NCBI RefSeq assembly: GCF_008704425.1
Contig: NZ_CP023696.1
Span: forward strand, 2,404,501-2,468,500
Length of the DNA stretch: 64,000 nucleotides
Direction of reading: 5' to 3'
Source: Streptomyces fradiae ATCC 10745 = DSM 40063
Lineage (GTDB): Bacteria > Actinomycetota > Actinomycetes > Streptomycetales > Streptomycetaceae
Shown in pieces: positions 1 to 8,392 of this stretch. Every line of letters begins with the position of its first letter. Positions within the stretch are counted from its first letter, which is position 1. The notes below the pieces were generated by a model. It saw only the letters and a list, made by a program, of their open reading frames with translations, had not been told where the DNA came from and did not search any database. The translations under genes and the position numbers were made by a program.

Positions 1-869
1 TTGAAGGCGCCCTCGATGATCTGCGCGACCGCGGACGGCACGGCGGTGACGTTGACCAGGATGACGACGAGGCAGCCGGCGATGTAGATGCCCGCCATGG
101 CCGGGACCAGCCGGCTGGTGACGTTGGCGATGGAGCGGATGCCGCCGAGCAGGACGACGCCGACGAGCGCGGCGATCAGGATGCCGAAGAAGAGGGCGCC
201 GGCGGAGGAGCCCATGACGCCGTCCTCGCCGCCGGTGACGGAGACGAGCTGGGCGTACGACTGGTTGACCTGGAAGAGGTTGCCGCCGAAGAGGCCGAAG
301 AACAGGACCATGGCGGAGGCCAGGACGGCCAGGACCTTGCCGAACTTCTTGCCGGTGGCACCGAAGCGCTCGGCGAAGCCCTTGGGCAGGTAGTGCATCG
401 GGCCGCCGGAGACCGTGCCGTCGGCGTGCTCCTCGCGGTACTTCACGCCGAGGGTGACCTCGACGAACTTGGTGGCCATGCCCAGCAGGCCGCAGATGAT
501 CATCCAGAAGGTGGCGCCGGGGCCGCCGATGGAGACCGCGACGGCCACACCGGCGATGTTGCCGAGGCCCACCGTGCCGGAGACGGCGGCGGTCAGCGCC
601 TGGAAGTGGTTCACCTCGCCGGCCGCGCCGTGGTCGTCGTACTTGCCACGCACCACATCGATGGCGAGGCGGAACTTGCGGAGCTGGACGAAGCCGAACC
701 AGCCGGTGAAGACGAGACCGGCGACCACGAGCCAGGCGACGATGAGCGGGAGCTGCGTGCCGGCCACGGGGACGGAGTAGAAGACGACCTCACCCAGCCA
801 GGCGGCTATGGGTTCCACGAAGTCGCTGACGCCTTCGTCGATCGATGTGGTGATGGAGTCCAGAGACAT
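1..869 (-). CDS. Sodium:alanine (AGCS family) symporter, C-terminus cut by window edge
   Basis: This is the N-terminal ~289 residues of an amino-acid carrier of the alanine/glycine:cation symporter family, which imports small neutral amino acids with Na+. The translation has several hydrophobic membrane segments and the family's glycine-rich stretch GGPGATFWMI, followed by KFVEVTLGVKYRE and SGGPMHYL, all typical of AGCS carriers. The family is usually 450-530 residues, so roughly 200 residues lie beyond position 1. The ATG at 869 opens a hydrophilic leader of ~25 residues before the first membrane helix. The long region upstream carries a CRP-like palindrome near 1111-1124, so catabolite or cAMP-linked control is possible. 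The substrate (alanine, glycine or another) cannot be told from the sequence. Confidence 0.9.
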   Translation of the reverse strand, partial: MSLDSITTSIDEGVSDFVEPIAAWLGEVVFYSVPVAGTQLPLIVAWLVVAGLVFTGWFGFVQLRKFRLAIDVVRGKYDDHGAAGEVNHFQALTAAVSGTVGLGNIAGVAVAVSIGGPGATFWMIICGLLGMATKFVEVTLGVKYREEHADGTVSGGPMHYLPKGFAERFGATGKKFGKVLAVLASAMVLFFGLFGGNLFQVNQSYAQLVSVTGGEDGVMGSSAGALFFGILIAALVGVVLLGGIRSIANVTSRLVPAMAGIYIAGCLVVILVNVTAVPSAVAQIIEGAF

Positions 870-1110
870 CTGACTACCTCAATGGCGCAGGGGACCTGCT
901 GGGCACACGGCCGCAGCAGCAGAGGGGGTGCGGGTTGAGCGAACGCCGTTGTCCGGTCCGGCGATGTGCCACCCGTCGTCCGCGGACTCGGACGAGGTGG
1001 GTCACACATGTCATGCGTAGGTGGCTGGATTAATCCACTCGTCCGCCGGCGTTTGCCGTAGTTCACCGGCGGAGTTGCGAAGTTTTACCACGTGCTTCAC
1101 TGATCGTTGC

Positions 1111-1124
1111 GTGACCTGGGTCAC
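1111..1124. promoter_or_regulatory. CRP-like palindrome upstream of the symporter gene
   Basis: GTGACCTGGGTCAC is a perfect 14-bp inverted repeat with the GTGA-N6-TCAC architecture of CRP/FNR-family sites. Flanking bases extend the symmetry (TTG on the left, CAA on the right). It lies about 240 bp upstream of the symporter start. A second perfect palindrome, TGGATTAATCCA, lies between it and the gene at 1026-1037. The assignment to CRP is by pattern only. Confidence 0.4.
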
Positions 1125-1309
1125 ACAATGGCGACTGAATCCGGCCACGCGGAAGAGAAGTGCAGGAGCGGTGATGCGATCGTTATCTGGGACGCGCCGT
1201 TCGATCAGCGGACAGCGGCGCGGCGCGGAGGAGCCGGTAGGAGACGGCTCCTGCCTGCACCCATTACGGCGGGTGACCACGGAAGGGGCCCGGTCCGGCA
1301 CCCCGCGAA

Positions 1310-1690
1310 GGCCCGGCGGGCGCCCGGCGAGGATGCGCGGAGGGGCGGGTGCGCGTGCGCGCGGAGGGGCGGGTGCGGGGGGTGCGCGGAGGGGCGGGTG
1401 CGGGGGTGCGCGGAGGCGGGTGCGCGTGCGCGCGGAGGGGCGGGCGGGGACGCGGGTGTGTGCGGGGGTGCGGTGGGGATGCGTGCGGCGGGTGCGGTGG
1501 GGGTGCGCGGAGGCCGGGAAGGGCGGGGGCGGGAAGGCGGGGCGCGGGGAGGAGTGCGCGCGGGACGCGCGGATGGGGTGCGGCGCGGGAGGCGGGTGAC
1601 GGCCGCCGGGGGCGCGGGAGGCGGGCGCGCGGATGGGGTGCGGCGCGGGAGGCGGGTGACGGCCCCCGGGGGCGCGGGCGGCGGTCAGGC
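1310..1690. repeat. G-rich degenerate tandem repeats in a 947-bp gene-free region
   Basis: The stretch 870-1816 has no supportable gene. Its right half is made of GCGCGGAGGGGCGGGTGCG-like units, extremely G-rich on the plus strand. These are followed by an almost exact 60-bp tandem duplication (1567-1619 matches 1627-1679 with one mismatch). The left half (870-1200) has ordinary composition and holds the palindromes upstream of the symporter. The apparent reading frames here are repetitive Arg/Gly/Ala or Pro/His strings and were rejected as genes. Confidence 0.8.
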
Positions 1691-1816
1691 CGCCGGGGAG
1701 GCGGGAGCGTGCGGGGCCCGTGGTGCGTCACGGGTGGCAGGGGCCCGGCTGCGAGGACGGCCCCGCCCGCCACGGCGTCCGCGGTCCTCGCGCCCGCGGC
1801 GCCCGCGGCCGTACGC

Positions 1817-2401
1817 TCAACCCATCAGGGCCTCGACCAGCGTCTCCTGGAGGGCGCCCAGCCAGAGGTAGGCCATCACCATCGGCTTGCGGGGATCGGT
1901 GTCCGGCAGCCGGTACAGGTCCTCGTTCTCGTCGTCGTCGGAGACGTCGAGGCGGGCGCCGATGGTGAGGCGGAGGTCGTTGAGCGCGCCGAGCCAGCGG
2001 CGGGACTCCTCGGCCGACAGCTCCAGGCGCCCGCCGCCCGTACCGTCCCCGGCGCCGGGCATGGCGTCGAGGGAGCGGACGACGGCGAGGGCGTCCTCGC
2101 GCTTGCGGGTGCGCAGGTCGTTCTCGGTGTAGCGGCGGAACTCGGCGGACGCGGCCCGCGCCTCGTCGTCGCCGTCCCCGTACGCGTCGGGGAAGAGGCG
2201 CGCCAGCGCCGGGTCGGCCGGCTTCTCGCTGGGGCCGTCCTTGAAGAGGGCCGCGAGCGGGTCCTCGTCCGGGCCCGGCTCGTCGCCCGGCCCGATCAGC
2301 TCCAGCATCTGCACCGCGAGGGAGCGCAGGATGGAGACCTCGACCTCGTCCAGCGGGACGGCGGCGCCGCCGCCGGGCAGCGCCTCGAAGTGCCCGCTCA
2401 T
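1817..2401 (-). CDS. DUF2017 family protein
   Basis: This is a 194-residue soluble protein matching the actinobacterial DUF2017 family, which is typically encoded right after clpS. The N-terminus [21 protein letters not shown] leads into an acidic helical region and ends with WLGALQETLVEALMG. The ATG overlaps the clpS stop codon by one base (TGATG), so the two are almost certainly translationally coupled. The family has no established biochemical role; the fixed neighbourhood suggests a link to ClpS-dependent N-degron proteolysis, which is inference. Length and start agree with family members I recall. Confidence 0.85.
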   Translation of the reverse strand: MSGHFEALPGGGAAVPLDEVEVSILRSLAVQMLELIGPGDEPGPDEDPLAALFKDGPSEKPADPALARLFPDAYGDGDDEARAASAEFRRYTENDLRTRKREDALAVVRSLDAMPGAGDGTGGGRLELSAEESRRWLGALNDLRLTIGARLDVSDDDENEDLYRLPDTDPRKPMVMAYLWLGALQETLVEALMG

Positions 2402-2742
2402 CAGCCGCGGTCCTGGGAGAGGGTCGCCCACAGCCCGTAGCCGTGCATCGCCTGCACGTCGCGCTCCATCTCCTCGCGGGTGCCGCTGGAGACCACGGCC
2501 CGGCCCTTGTGGTGCACGTCGAGCATCAGCTTGTGCGCCTTGTCCTTGGAGTAGCCGAAGTACGTCTGGAACACGTACGTCACGTAGCTCATGAGGTTGA
2601 CCGGGTCGTTGTGGACGATCGTCACCCACGGCACGTCGGGTTCGGCGACGGCGTGGCCCTCTTCCGCCGGGGCCGTGCGTTCGATCTCTACGGGAGCAAC
2701 ACTCACCTCCCCAATGCTGCCACTGCCCAGGGGCCGCCGCAT
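2401..2742 (-). CDS. clpS: ATP-dependent Clp protease adaptor ClpS
   Basis: ClpS delivers N-end-rule substrates to the ClpC/ClpA unfoldase of the Clp protease. The 113-residue translation contains the ClpS core: [17 protein letters not shown] near residues 38-55 (the HND segment lines the N-degron pocket), then [17 protein letters not shown] and a C-terminal strand ending in [10 protein letters not shown]. The ATG at 2742 is preceded by AAGGGGG at a 7-8 base distance, which supports this longer start. An internal GTG (VSVAP) has a Shine-Dalgarno directly abutting it and looks poorer. The gene is first in a coupled pair with the DUF2017 gene and is divergent from pncB. Confidence 0.93.
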   Translation of the reverse strand: MRRPLGSGSIGEVSVAPVEIERTAPAEEGHAVAEPDVPWVTIVHNDPVNLMSYVTYVFQTYFGYSKDKAHKLMLDVHHKGRAVVSSGTREEMERDVQAMHGYGLWATLSQDRG

Positions 2743-2979
2743 AAACGGACCCCCTTATTCCGCCACGCCCCCTCCGCCGGGCCGCGGGGGCGGCCCCGGG
2801 GCGCGGCGCGGGACCGCCACGAGGCCGGTCACGGGAGCGGTCGCCGGGGTGGTCGCGGAGGGGCCGCCGCGGGGGCGCGGAAGCGGTCGCGGGGGTGGCG
2901 CGAAGTGGGTGTGGAGGGGGCGCGGAGGAGGGCGCGAAGGGGGGCGCGGAGGGGGGCGCGGAAAGGCCGGCAGGACTAT

Positions 2980-2994
2980 TCGTCATTCTGACGA
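2980..2994. promoter_or_regulatory. Inverted repeat next to the pncB promoter
   Basis: TCGTCA-TTC-TGACGA is a perfect 6-bp inverted repeat with a 3-base centre. It is flanked by a direct repeat TATTCG at 2977 and 2996. It lies just upstream of a likely -10 element of pncB, so an operator for an NAD-metabolism regulator is a reasonable guess. The regulator cannot be named. Confidence 0.4.
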
Positions 2995-3004
2995 GTATTC
3001 GGGG

Positions 3005-3010
3005 TACGAT
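3005..3010 (+). promoter_or_regulatory. Probable -10 box of pncB, leaderless start
   Basis: TACGAT ends 6 bases before the pncB ATG at 3017. Transcription would then begin at or next to the A of the start codon. No Shine-Dalgarno is visible upstream of the ATG, which fits a leaderless mRNA. No good -35 hexamer is seen. Confidence 0.4.
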
Positions 3011-3016
3011 CCTGGC

Positions 3017-4351
3017 ATGAACGCTGCGGACCTAGGGCTTCCGGTGGCTGTGCCGTCCACCGCGCTCTTCACCGACCAGTACGAGCTGACCATGCTGCAG
3101 GCGGCCCTGCGGGGCGGCACCGCCGAGCGCCGCTCGGTCTTCGAGGTCTTCACCCGGCGCCTCCCCGAGGGCCGCCGGTACGGGGTCGTGGCCGGTACCG
3201 GCCGGGTCCTCGACGCCGTGGAGAACTTCCGCTTCGACGACGCCGTGCTCGCCTTCCTGCGCGAGCGGGGCATCGTCGACGAGCCGACGCTCGCCTGGCT
3301 CGCCGACTACCGCTTCCGCGGGGACGTCCACGGCTACCCCGAGGGAGAGGTGTACTTCCCCGGCTCGCCGATCCTGCGCGTCGAGGGCACCTTCGCCGAG
3401 TGCGTGCTGCTGGAGACGGTGATCCTCTCCATCCTCAACCACGACTCCGCCATCGCCGCCGCCGCGTCCCGCATGTCGAGCGCCGCGGGCGGGCGCGGCC
3501 TGATCGAGATGGGCGCCCGCCGCACCCACGAGCTGGCCGCCGTCGCCGCCTCGCGCGCCGCCTACGTGGGCGGCTTCGACTCCACCTCCGACCTGGCCGC
3601 CGGCTTCCGGTACGGCATCCCGACCGTCGGGACCTCCGCGCACGCCTTCACGCTGCTGCACGACACCGAGCGCGACGCGTTCCGGGTGCAGGTGGACGCG
3701 CTGGGCCGGGGCACGACACTGCTGGTCGACACCTACGACGTGGCCGAGGCCGTGCGGACCGCCGTCGAGGTGGCCGGGCCGGAGCTGGGCGCGGTGCGCA
3801 TCGACTCCGGCGACCTGCTGCTGGTGGCGCACCGGGTGCGGCAGCAGCTCGACGAGCTGGGCGCCCGCTCCACGCGGATCGTCGTCACCTCGGACCTCGA
3901 CGAGTACGCCATCGCCTCGCTGGCCGCCGCGCCGGTGGACGCGTACGGGGTGGGCACCCAGCTCGTGACGGGCAGCGGCCACCCGACCTGCTCCATGGTC
4001 TACAAGCTGGTCGCCCGCGCCGACTCGGCCGACCCCGCCGCGCCCCTGCGGCCCGTGGCGAAGAAGTCGCTGGGCGGCAAGGCGTCGGTGGGCGGGCGCA
4101 AGTGGGCGGCGCGGCGGCTGGACGCCGACGGCGTCGCCGAGGCGGAGGTCGTGGGCACCGGGCCCGTACCGGCGGAGCTGGCCGGCCGGCAGATGCAGCG
4201 GCAGCTCGTCAAGGCCGGCGAGGTCGTCGCGCGGGAGCCGCTGGACGCGGCGCGGCGGCGGCACATCGCGGCCCGCGCCGGGCTGCCGCTGTCGGCCGTG
4301 CAGCTCTCGCGGGGCGAGCCGGTGCTCCCGACGGAGTACGCGACGCCGTAG
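3017..4351 (+). CDS. pncB: Nicotinate phosphoribosyltransferase
   Basis: This 444-residue enzyme makes nicotinate mononucleotide from nicotinate and PRPP in the Preiss-Handler route to NAD. Diagnostic segments are FTDQYELTMLQAAL at the N-terminus, the GFDSTSDLAAGFRYGIPTVGTSAHAF stretch around residues 185-210, and IDSGDLLLVAHRVR, the phosphate/ribose binding region. The C-terminus carries the KKSLGGKASVGGRK segment of the type found in actinobacterial members. The start MNAADLGLPVAVPSTALFTDQ is chosen because a -10-like TACGAT lies just before it and the family N-terminus aligns there. It is followed by pncA on the same strand after a 205-base repetitive spacer, so both steps from nicotinamide to NaMN are encoded together. 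Confidence 0.95.
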   Translation: MNAADLGLPVAVPSTALFTDQYELTMLQAALRGGTAERRSVFEVFTRRLPEGRRYGVVAGTGRVLDAVENFRFDDAVLAFLRERGIVDEPTLAWLADYRFRGDVHGYPEGEVYFPGSPILRVEGTFAECVLLETVILSILNHDSAIAAAASRMSSAAGGRGLIEMGARRTHELAAVAASRAAYVGGFDSTSDLAAGFRYGIPTVGTSAHAFTLLHDTERDAFRVQVDALGRGTTLLVDTYDVAEAVRTAVEVAGPELGAVRIDSGDLLLVAHRVRQQLDELGARSTRIVVTSDLDEYAIASLAAAPVDAYGVGTQLVTGSGHPTCSMVYKLVARADSADPAAPLRPVAKKSLGGKASVGGRKWAARRLDADGVAEAEVVGTGPVPAELAGRQMQRQLVKAGEVVAREPLDAARRRHIAARAGLPLSAVQLSRGEPVLPTEYATP

Positions 4352-4404
4352 GCCGTCCGTTCCCCTCCCGCCGGGCCGGGGAAGTCTCTACGCTCGAACA
4401 CGTC

Positions 4405-4512
4405 CGCACGACCCGTATGACCCGCACCTCCCGCACCTCCCGCGCGGCCCGTGCGTCCCCCGCGACCCGCACGATCCGTGCGTCCCGCACGACCCGCACG
4501 ACCCGTGCGTCC
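4405..4512 (+). repeat. CGCACGACC-type short repeats between pncB and pncA
   Basis: The pncB-pncA spacer is built of 9-base-like units (CGCACGACC, CGCACCTCC, CGTGCGTCC) repeated about a dozen times. No hairpin terminator is evident, so read-through into pncA is possible. The unit length would give three-residue repeats if translated, but no start with a ribosome site exists. Confidence 0.6.
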
Positions 4513-4556
4513 CCACCGAGACCGCCGACCGCTCCCCCACCGTAAGGACACCCGCC

Positions 4557-5144
4557 ATGCACCGCGCATTGATCGTCGTCGACGTTCAGAACGACTTCTG
4601 CGAGGGCGGCAGCCTCGCGGTGGTGGGCGGCGCGGACGTCGCCGCCGCCATCACGGACCTGGTCGGTGAGACGGCCGGGACCGGCTACCGGCACGTCGTG
4701 GCCACCCGCGACCACCACGTCGACCCGGGCGACCACTTCGCCGAGCACCCCGACTTCGTCCGGTCCTGGCCGGCGCACTGCGTGGCCGGGACGGAGGGCG
4801 TAGGCTTCCACCCGAACTTCGCGCCCGCCGTCGCCTCGGGCGCCGTGGACGCGGTCTTCGACAAGGGCGCGTACACGGCGGCGTACAGCGGTTTCGAGGG
4901 CACCGACGAGAACGGGACCTCCCTCGCCGACTGGCTGCGCGCCCACGACGTGGCGGAGGTGGACGTCGTCGGCATCGCGACCGACCACTGCGTGCGGGCC
5001 ACGGCCCTGGACGCGGTCGCGGAGGGCTTCCGTACGCGGGTGCTGCTGGACCTCACCGCGGGCGTCGCCCCGGAGACCACGCGCACGGCCCTGGAGGAGC
5101 TGCGGGCGGCCGGCGTCCAGCTCACGGGCAAGCCGGTCGTCTGA
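4557..5144 (+). CDS. pncA: Nicotinamidase (isochorismatase superfamily)
   Basis: The 195-residue protein deamidates nicotinamide to nicotinate, feeding pncB. The catalytic triad is visible as Asp9 (VVDVQNDF), Lys103 (FDKGAYTAAY) and Cys145 (ATDHCVRATA). Asp52 and His54 in TRDHHVDPGDHF are the likely metal ligands. The length is normal for bacterial PncA. The ATG follows AAGGACACCCGCC, with AAGGA as an acceptable ribosome site. A hairpin at 5162-5192 lies just after the stop. The product could convert pyrazinamide as PncA enzymes generally do, but that is family knowledge. Confidence 0.95.
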   Translation: MHRALIVVDVQNDFCEGGSLAVVGGADVAAAITDLVGETAGTGYRHVVATRDHHVDPGDHFAEHPDFVRSWPAHCVAGTEGVGFHPNFAPAVASGAVDAVFDKGAYTAAYSGFEGTDENGTSLADWLRAHDVAEVDVVGIATDHCVRATALDAVAEGFRTRVLLDLTAGVAPETTRTALEELRAAGVQLTGKPVV

Positions 5145-5161
5145 GGGCGGGCGGTCCCGCG

Positions 5162-5192
5162 CCGGGCGCCCCGGGCCGCGGAGGGCGCCCGG
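5162..5192. terminator. Hairpin between convergent pncA and the 5200-5538 gene
   Basis: CCGGGCGCCC (5162-5171) pairs perfectly with GGGCGCCCGG (5183-5192) around an 11-base loop. It sits in the 55-base gap between two convergent stop codons and can serve both directions. No U-tract follows, as is common in Streptomyces. Confidence 0.6.
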
Positions 5193-5199
5193 AGGGGCC

Positions 5200-5538
5200 T
5201 CAGGCCGGGCCCGGGGCCAGGAGGGACCGTATGGGGCGCCACAGCTCCGGCTCGCGGCTCGGGGAGGTCCGCCACAGCAGGCCGTCCGGGTGGTGGAGCA
5301 CCGCCGTGATCTCGTCCGGGGTCGGCGGGTGGGTGTTGCCCCGCAGGTAGACGCGCAGGCCCAGGTTGCGCAGCCGGGTCAGGGCGCGCGGGCGGTTCAC
5401 CGCGTGCACCAGGATGCGGACCTCGCCCTCGCCGCCGGGATGGGGCAGGCTCAGCGCGACGACCATGCTGCCGCCGGGCAACGTGCAGAAACCACCACCG
5501 GGCATGCCGAAACGCTCCCCCGTCGAAGGCGTGTCCAT
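5200..5538 (-). CDS. Conserved hypothetical protein, 112 aa
   Basis: I do not recognise a named domain. The protein has no signal peptide or membrane segment. It contains GGGFCTLPGGSMVVALSLPH followed by a basic region with RILVHAVNRPRALTRLRNLGL, then PPTPDEITAVLHHPDGLLWR, suggesting a small alpha/beta fold. Codon use is that of a real high-GC gene, and the frame fills the interval between two hairpins exactly. The ATG at 5538 is followed by a short Met-Asp-Thr-Pro leader. It is convergent with pncA and lies downstream of the M6 protease gene, from which a strong hairpin separates it. It probably has its own promoter. Confidence 0.6.
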   Translation of the reverse strand: MDTPSTGERFGMPGGGFCTLPGGSMVVALSLPHPGGEGEVRILVHAVNRPRALTRLRNLGLRVYLRGNTHPPTPDEITAVLHHPDGLLWRTSPSREPELWRPIRSLLAPGPA

Positions 5539-5570
5539 GAGGACTCGGTCGCCTGCACCTAAACACGACC

Positions 5571-5599
5571 GGCCGCCGCCCCGCCAGGGGGCGGCGGCC
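5571..5599 (-). terminator. Hairpin after the M6 protease gene
   Basis: GGCCGCCGCCCC (5571-5582) pairs perfectly with GGGGCGGCGGCC (5588-5599) around a 5-base loop. It lies 30 bases past the stop of the minus-strand protease gene. Confidence 0.7.
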
Positions 5600-5628
5600 G
5601 ATCAGGCTGTGACCTGCGGCTTAACGGG

Positions 5629-8070
5629 TCACTTGGTGGAGGGGCCCACCTGGACGGTGATCGTCTGGCCGTTGCGCGGCTGGTGGACGATCGCGATCCG
5701 GGTGTTGGTGTCGTTCACCTTCACACCGGCGCGCGGGTTGCTCTCGAACCAGTACACGCCCTTGCGGTCGTCGAAGACCGGGTTGCCGGGCAGGCCGCCG
5801 ATCCGCTGCGGCTCGTCCGCCTTGTGCAGGGTGATGCGGTCGGTGCGGAACCGGCTGAACGGCGCGTCGTGCGACTGCACGCGGTTGCGCATCAGCGTGC
5901 CGTCGGCCCAGGTCAGCGGCTTGGCGTGGGCGTCGATCGGGAGGACGAGGCCCTCACCCGGGTGGACGGCGGTGTTGTTGTCCTTCTGGGAGGTGTCCCA
6001 CTTCCAGATCAGCAGGCCGGTCTGGTACGGGTAGTGCTCCACCCAGCTGGCCTTGTCGCCCCCGAAGCCGAAGTTGTAGGGGCCGACCTTCAGCGTCGCG
6101 TCGTAGGAGACGTACTGGCGGTTCTCCGCGATGTAGTACTGCGGGTAGTCGTCGCTGATCGACTCGCCGATGCGGGAGAAGCCCTTCGACTCCCAGCCCG
6201 CGGCCTCGGTCTCGGCGTCGTCGGAGAAGACCGGGGCGCCGTCGGCGGTGACGGTGATGTTGTCCGCCGCGAAGCCCTTCTGGGCCACGCCGCCGTCCGT
6301 CTGGTAGCGGAAGCGGATGTCGACCTTCTTGCCCGCGTACGCGTCGAGCGGGTACACGAGCTTCTTGAACGCGCCGGACACACCCGTCAGCCCGGCGGAG
6401 CCGCCGGCGTCCTTGGTGATCGGCGTGCCGTCGGCGGTGCCGTCGAGGGCGGTCCACCGGGCGCCGCCGTCCGTGGAGACCTCGGCGTACAGGTAGTCGT
6501 ACTCGTCCTCGATGTCCCACCAGCCGTCCAGGGAGAGCTGGGCGGTGGACTTGCCCGTCAGGTCGACGGAGCGGCTGAGGGTGTTCTTCAGGTCGTCACC
6601 CATGTCGCTCCACCACTGGGTGGCGCCCTGGGCCGGCTTGACGATCGGGGTGGTGACCCGCTTCTTCGGCAGCTCGACGATGAGCGCCTGCGGGTTCTTC
6701 GTGTTGTACTCCGAGACGCCCAGCTTGTGGCGGGACTTCGTGGCGGCCTTGGCCTTCTCGTAGTCCAGCCAGCCGAGCTGCAGCTTGTCCCACGAGGTCA
6801 TGTCGCCCGGCATGTCGCCGATGGAGTCCTTGCCCGTGCCCAGCCAGGAGCCGGAGGACATCAGGGACCAGAAGCCCGTGGAGTTCTCGGCGCCCGCGCG
6901 GCCGGAGGTGTCGTACAGGTCCGGCAGGCCCAGGTCGTGGCCGTACTCGTGGGCGAAGACGCCGAGGCCGCCGTTCTCCGGCTGCATCGTGTAGTCGCCG
7001 ACCCAGATGCCGGTGCTGCCGATCTGGGTGCCGCCGGCCTTGTTGTTCGCCGGGCCGGTCTTGCCCGCGTCGGTGCCGTACGCGTACCAGCGGTGGGCCC
7101 ACAGGGCGTCGCCGCCCTGGGCGCCGCCGCCCGCCGACTCGTCCTCGCCCGCGTGGACGATCTGGAAGTGGTCGATGTAGCCGTCGGCCTCGTTGAAGTC
7201 GCCGTCGCCGTCGAAGTCGTAGCGGTCCCACTGGTCGTACTCGGCCAGCATCGCCTTGATCTCGGCGTCCGACTTGCCCTTGGCCTTCTGGTCGTCCGAC
7301 CAGGCGGTCACGCCGTCGCGGACGGCGTCCCAGACGTTGGAGCAGTTGGACTGGCCGCAGAAGTTGGAGCCGTAGCGGGCCTCGTTGTACTCGACCTTGA
7401 CCCAGTCGGAGACGGTGCCGTCGACCGAGTAGCGGCCGGACGAGGTGCGCTCGTAGTAGGTCTTGAGCGAGTGCTTCTGGTTGCCCCGCTCGTCCTTGCC
7501 GGTGCCGAAGTACAGGTCCTGGAAGTGGTCCCGGTCGTAGTCGGCCTGCCAGGCGGTGGAGTTGTCCTTCTTCCGGTCCGGCTTCGCTATCTGGTTGTGC
7601 AGCGGGCCGGGCGTGCCGCCGTACTTCGGCTTCAGCTCGTCGGTGTCGTCGTCCTTGCGGTCGACGAGCGTCTCATTGTCGACCTTGTCGCCGAACTCCA
7701 CGAGGATGGTGAAGATCTTGTCGGTCTTCTCCCGGCCGAGCTCGACGTACTTCTTGGCGTCGAGCTTGACGACCTTGGAGGCGCCGCGGCGCTCCACCTT
7801 GGTCTCGCCGGAGAGCACCTGCTCCAGGGCGGCCTCGCGCTGCTTGGCCTGCTGCTCGGAGAACGGGCCCTTCAGGTCGTGGTCGACGGCCGCGGCCTTC
7901 TCGTGGGCGTGGCCGTGGTGGTCCGCGCCCGGCGCCGGGTCGTGGCGCTCGATGCCCGTCTCCGGGCGGTTGTCGGCCTGGGCCGTCGTCAGGGCTCCGG
8001 CGGTGGCGGCGGTCGCGGCCATGGCCACGAGCACCGCGGACGTGCGGAACGCCCGTCGTCTGCTGGTCAC
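5629..8070 (-). CDS. Secreted immune inhibitor A-type metalloprotease (peptidase family M6)
   Basis: This is an 813-residue extracellular zinc protease. The zinc site is HEYGHDLGLPD with HEYGH at residues 374-378. The downstream SSGSWLG and GDMPGDMTSWDKLQLGW segments are typical of M6 proteases. The N-terminus has a signal peptide (MTSRRRAF, then a hydrophobic Ala/Val/Thr run ending near AQA at ~32). RRAF resembles a twin-arginine motif but lacks the usual LK. A propeptide of ~100 residues follows, then the catalytic domain. A beta-rich C-terminal half contains the VDIRFRYQTDGG segment and ends with GQTITVQVGPSTK. The GTG start has GGGGAGGAAAC upstream. In Bacillus such proteases cleave host antimicrobial proteins; in a soil streptomycete a nutritional or developmental role is more likely. 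It is a single gene with its own terminator. Confidence 0.93.
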   Translation of the reverse strand: MTSRRRAFRTSAVLVAMAATAATAGALTTAQADNRPETGIERHDPAPGADHHGHAHEKAAAVDHDLKGPFSEQQAKQREAALEQVLSGETKVERRGASKVVKLDAKKYVELGREKTDKIFTILVEFGDKVDNETLVDRKDDDTDELKPKYGGTPGPLHNQIAKPDRKKDNSTAWQADYDRDHFQDLYFGTGKDERGNQKHSLKTYYERTSSGRYSVDGTVSDWVKVEYNEARYGSNFCGQSNCSNVWDAVRDGVTAWSDDQKAKGKSDAEIKAMLAEYDQWDRYDFDGDGDFNEADGYIDHFQIVHAGEDESAGGGAQGGDALWAHRWYAYGTDAGKTGPANNKAGGTQIGSTGIWVGDYTMQPENGGLGVFAHEYGHDLGLPDLYDTSGRAGAENSTGFWSLMSSGSWLGTGKDSIGDMPGDMTSWDKLQLGWLDYEKAKAATKSRHKLGVSEYNTKNPQALIVELPKKRVTTPIVKPAQGATQWWSDMGDDLKNTLSRSVDLTGKSTAQLSLDGWWDIEDEYDYLYAEVSTDGGARWTALDGTADGTPITKDAGGSAGLTGVSGAFKKLVYPLDAYAGKKVDIRFRYQTDGGVAQKGFAADNITVTADGAPVFSDDAETEAAGWESKGFSRIGESISDDYPQYYIAENRQYVSYDATLKVGPYNFGFGGDKASWVEHYPYQTGLLIWKWDTSQKDNNTAVHPGEGLVLPIDAHAKPLTWADGTLMRNRVQSHDAPFSRFRTDRITLHKADEPQRIGGLPGNPVFDDRKGVYWFESNPRAGVKVNDTNTRIAIVHQPRNGQTITVQVGPSTK

Positions 8071-8392
8071 TTGTAAGTTTCCTCCCCTGCGAACCGCCGA
8101 CGCGGATGGGGGGTCACGTGTTTATCCGCGTGCGGTGTCGCGCCACAAGTGACGACATTCGACCGGACTTACGCGAGAAAAGACAGTCTTGACTTGTGCA
8201 GGCCAAGTGCCCTATGTGGACAGCCCGATCCGTATAGCGGACACCGCCCGTGACCCCGTGCGCCCTTGACGCACCGGAACCCCGTGCCGGGTGGCGCTTG
8301 CCCTTGGCGCATGCCGGACACGGGGCTCCCCGGGGCCGTAACCTCGATGGCGACCGCGTCGCGAGAGACTCACCACGAGGACGGAAACCGTC
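8071..8392. other. Divergent intergenic region, no gene seen
   Basis: These 322 bases separate the minus-strand protease gene from a small plus-strand frame. They are less GC-rich than the surrounding genes, consistent with divergent promoters. I see no reliable -35/-10 pair or strong palindrome. Confidence 0.5.

Noticed and set aside
1011..1301. 96-residue minus-strand frame
   Set aside because: It has no ribosome site or domain, and it overlaps the palindromes and promoter-like sequence.
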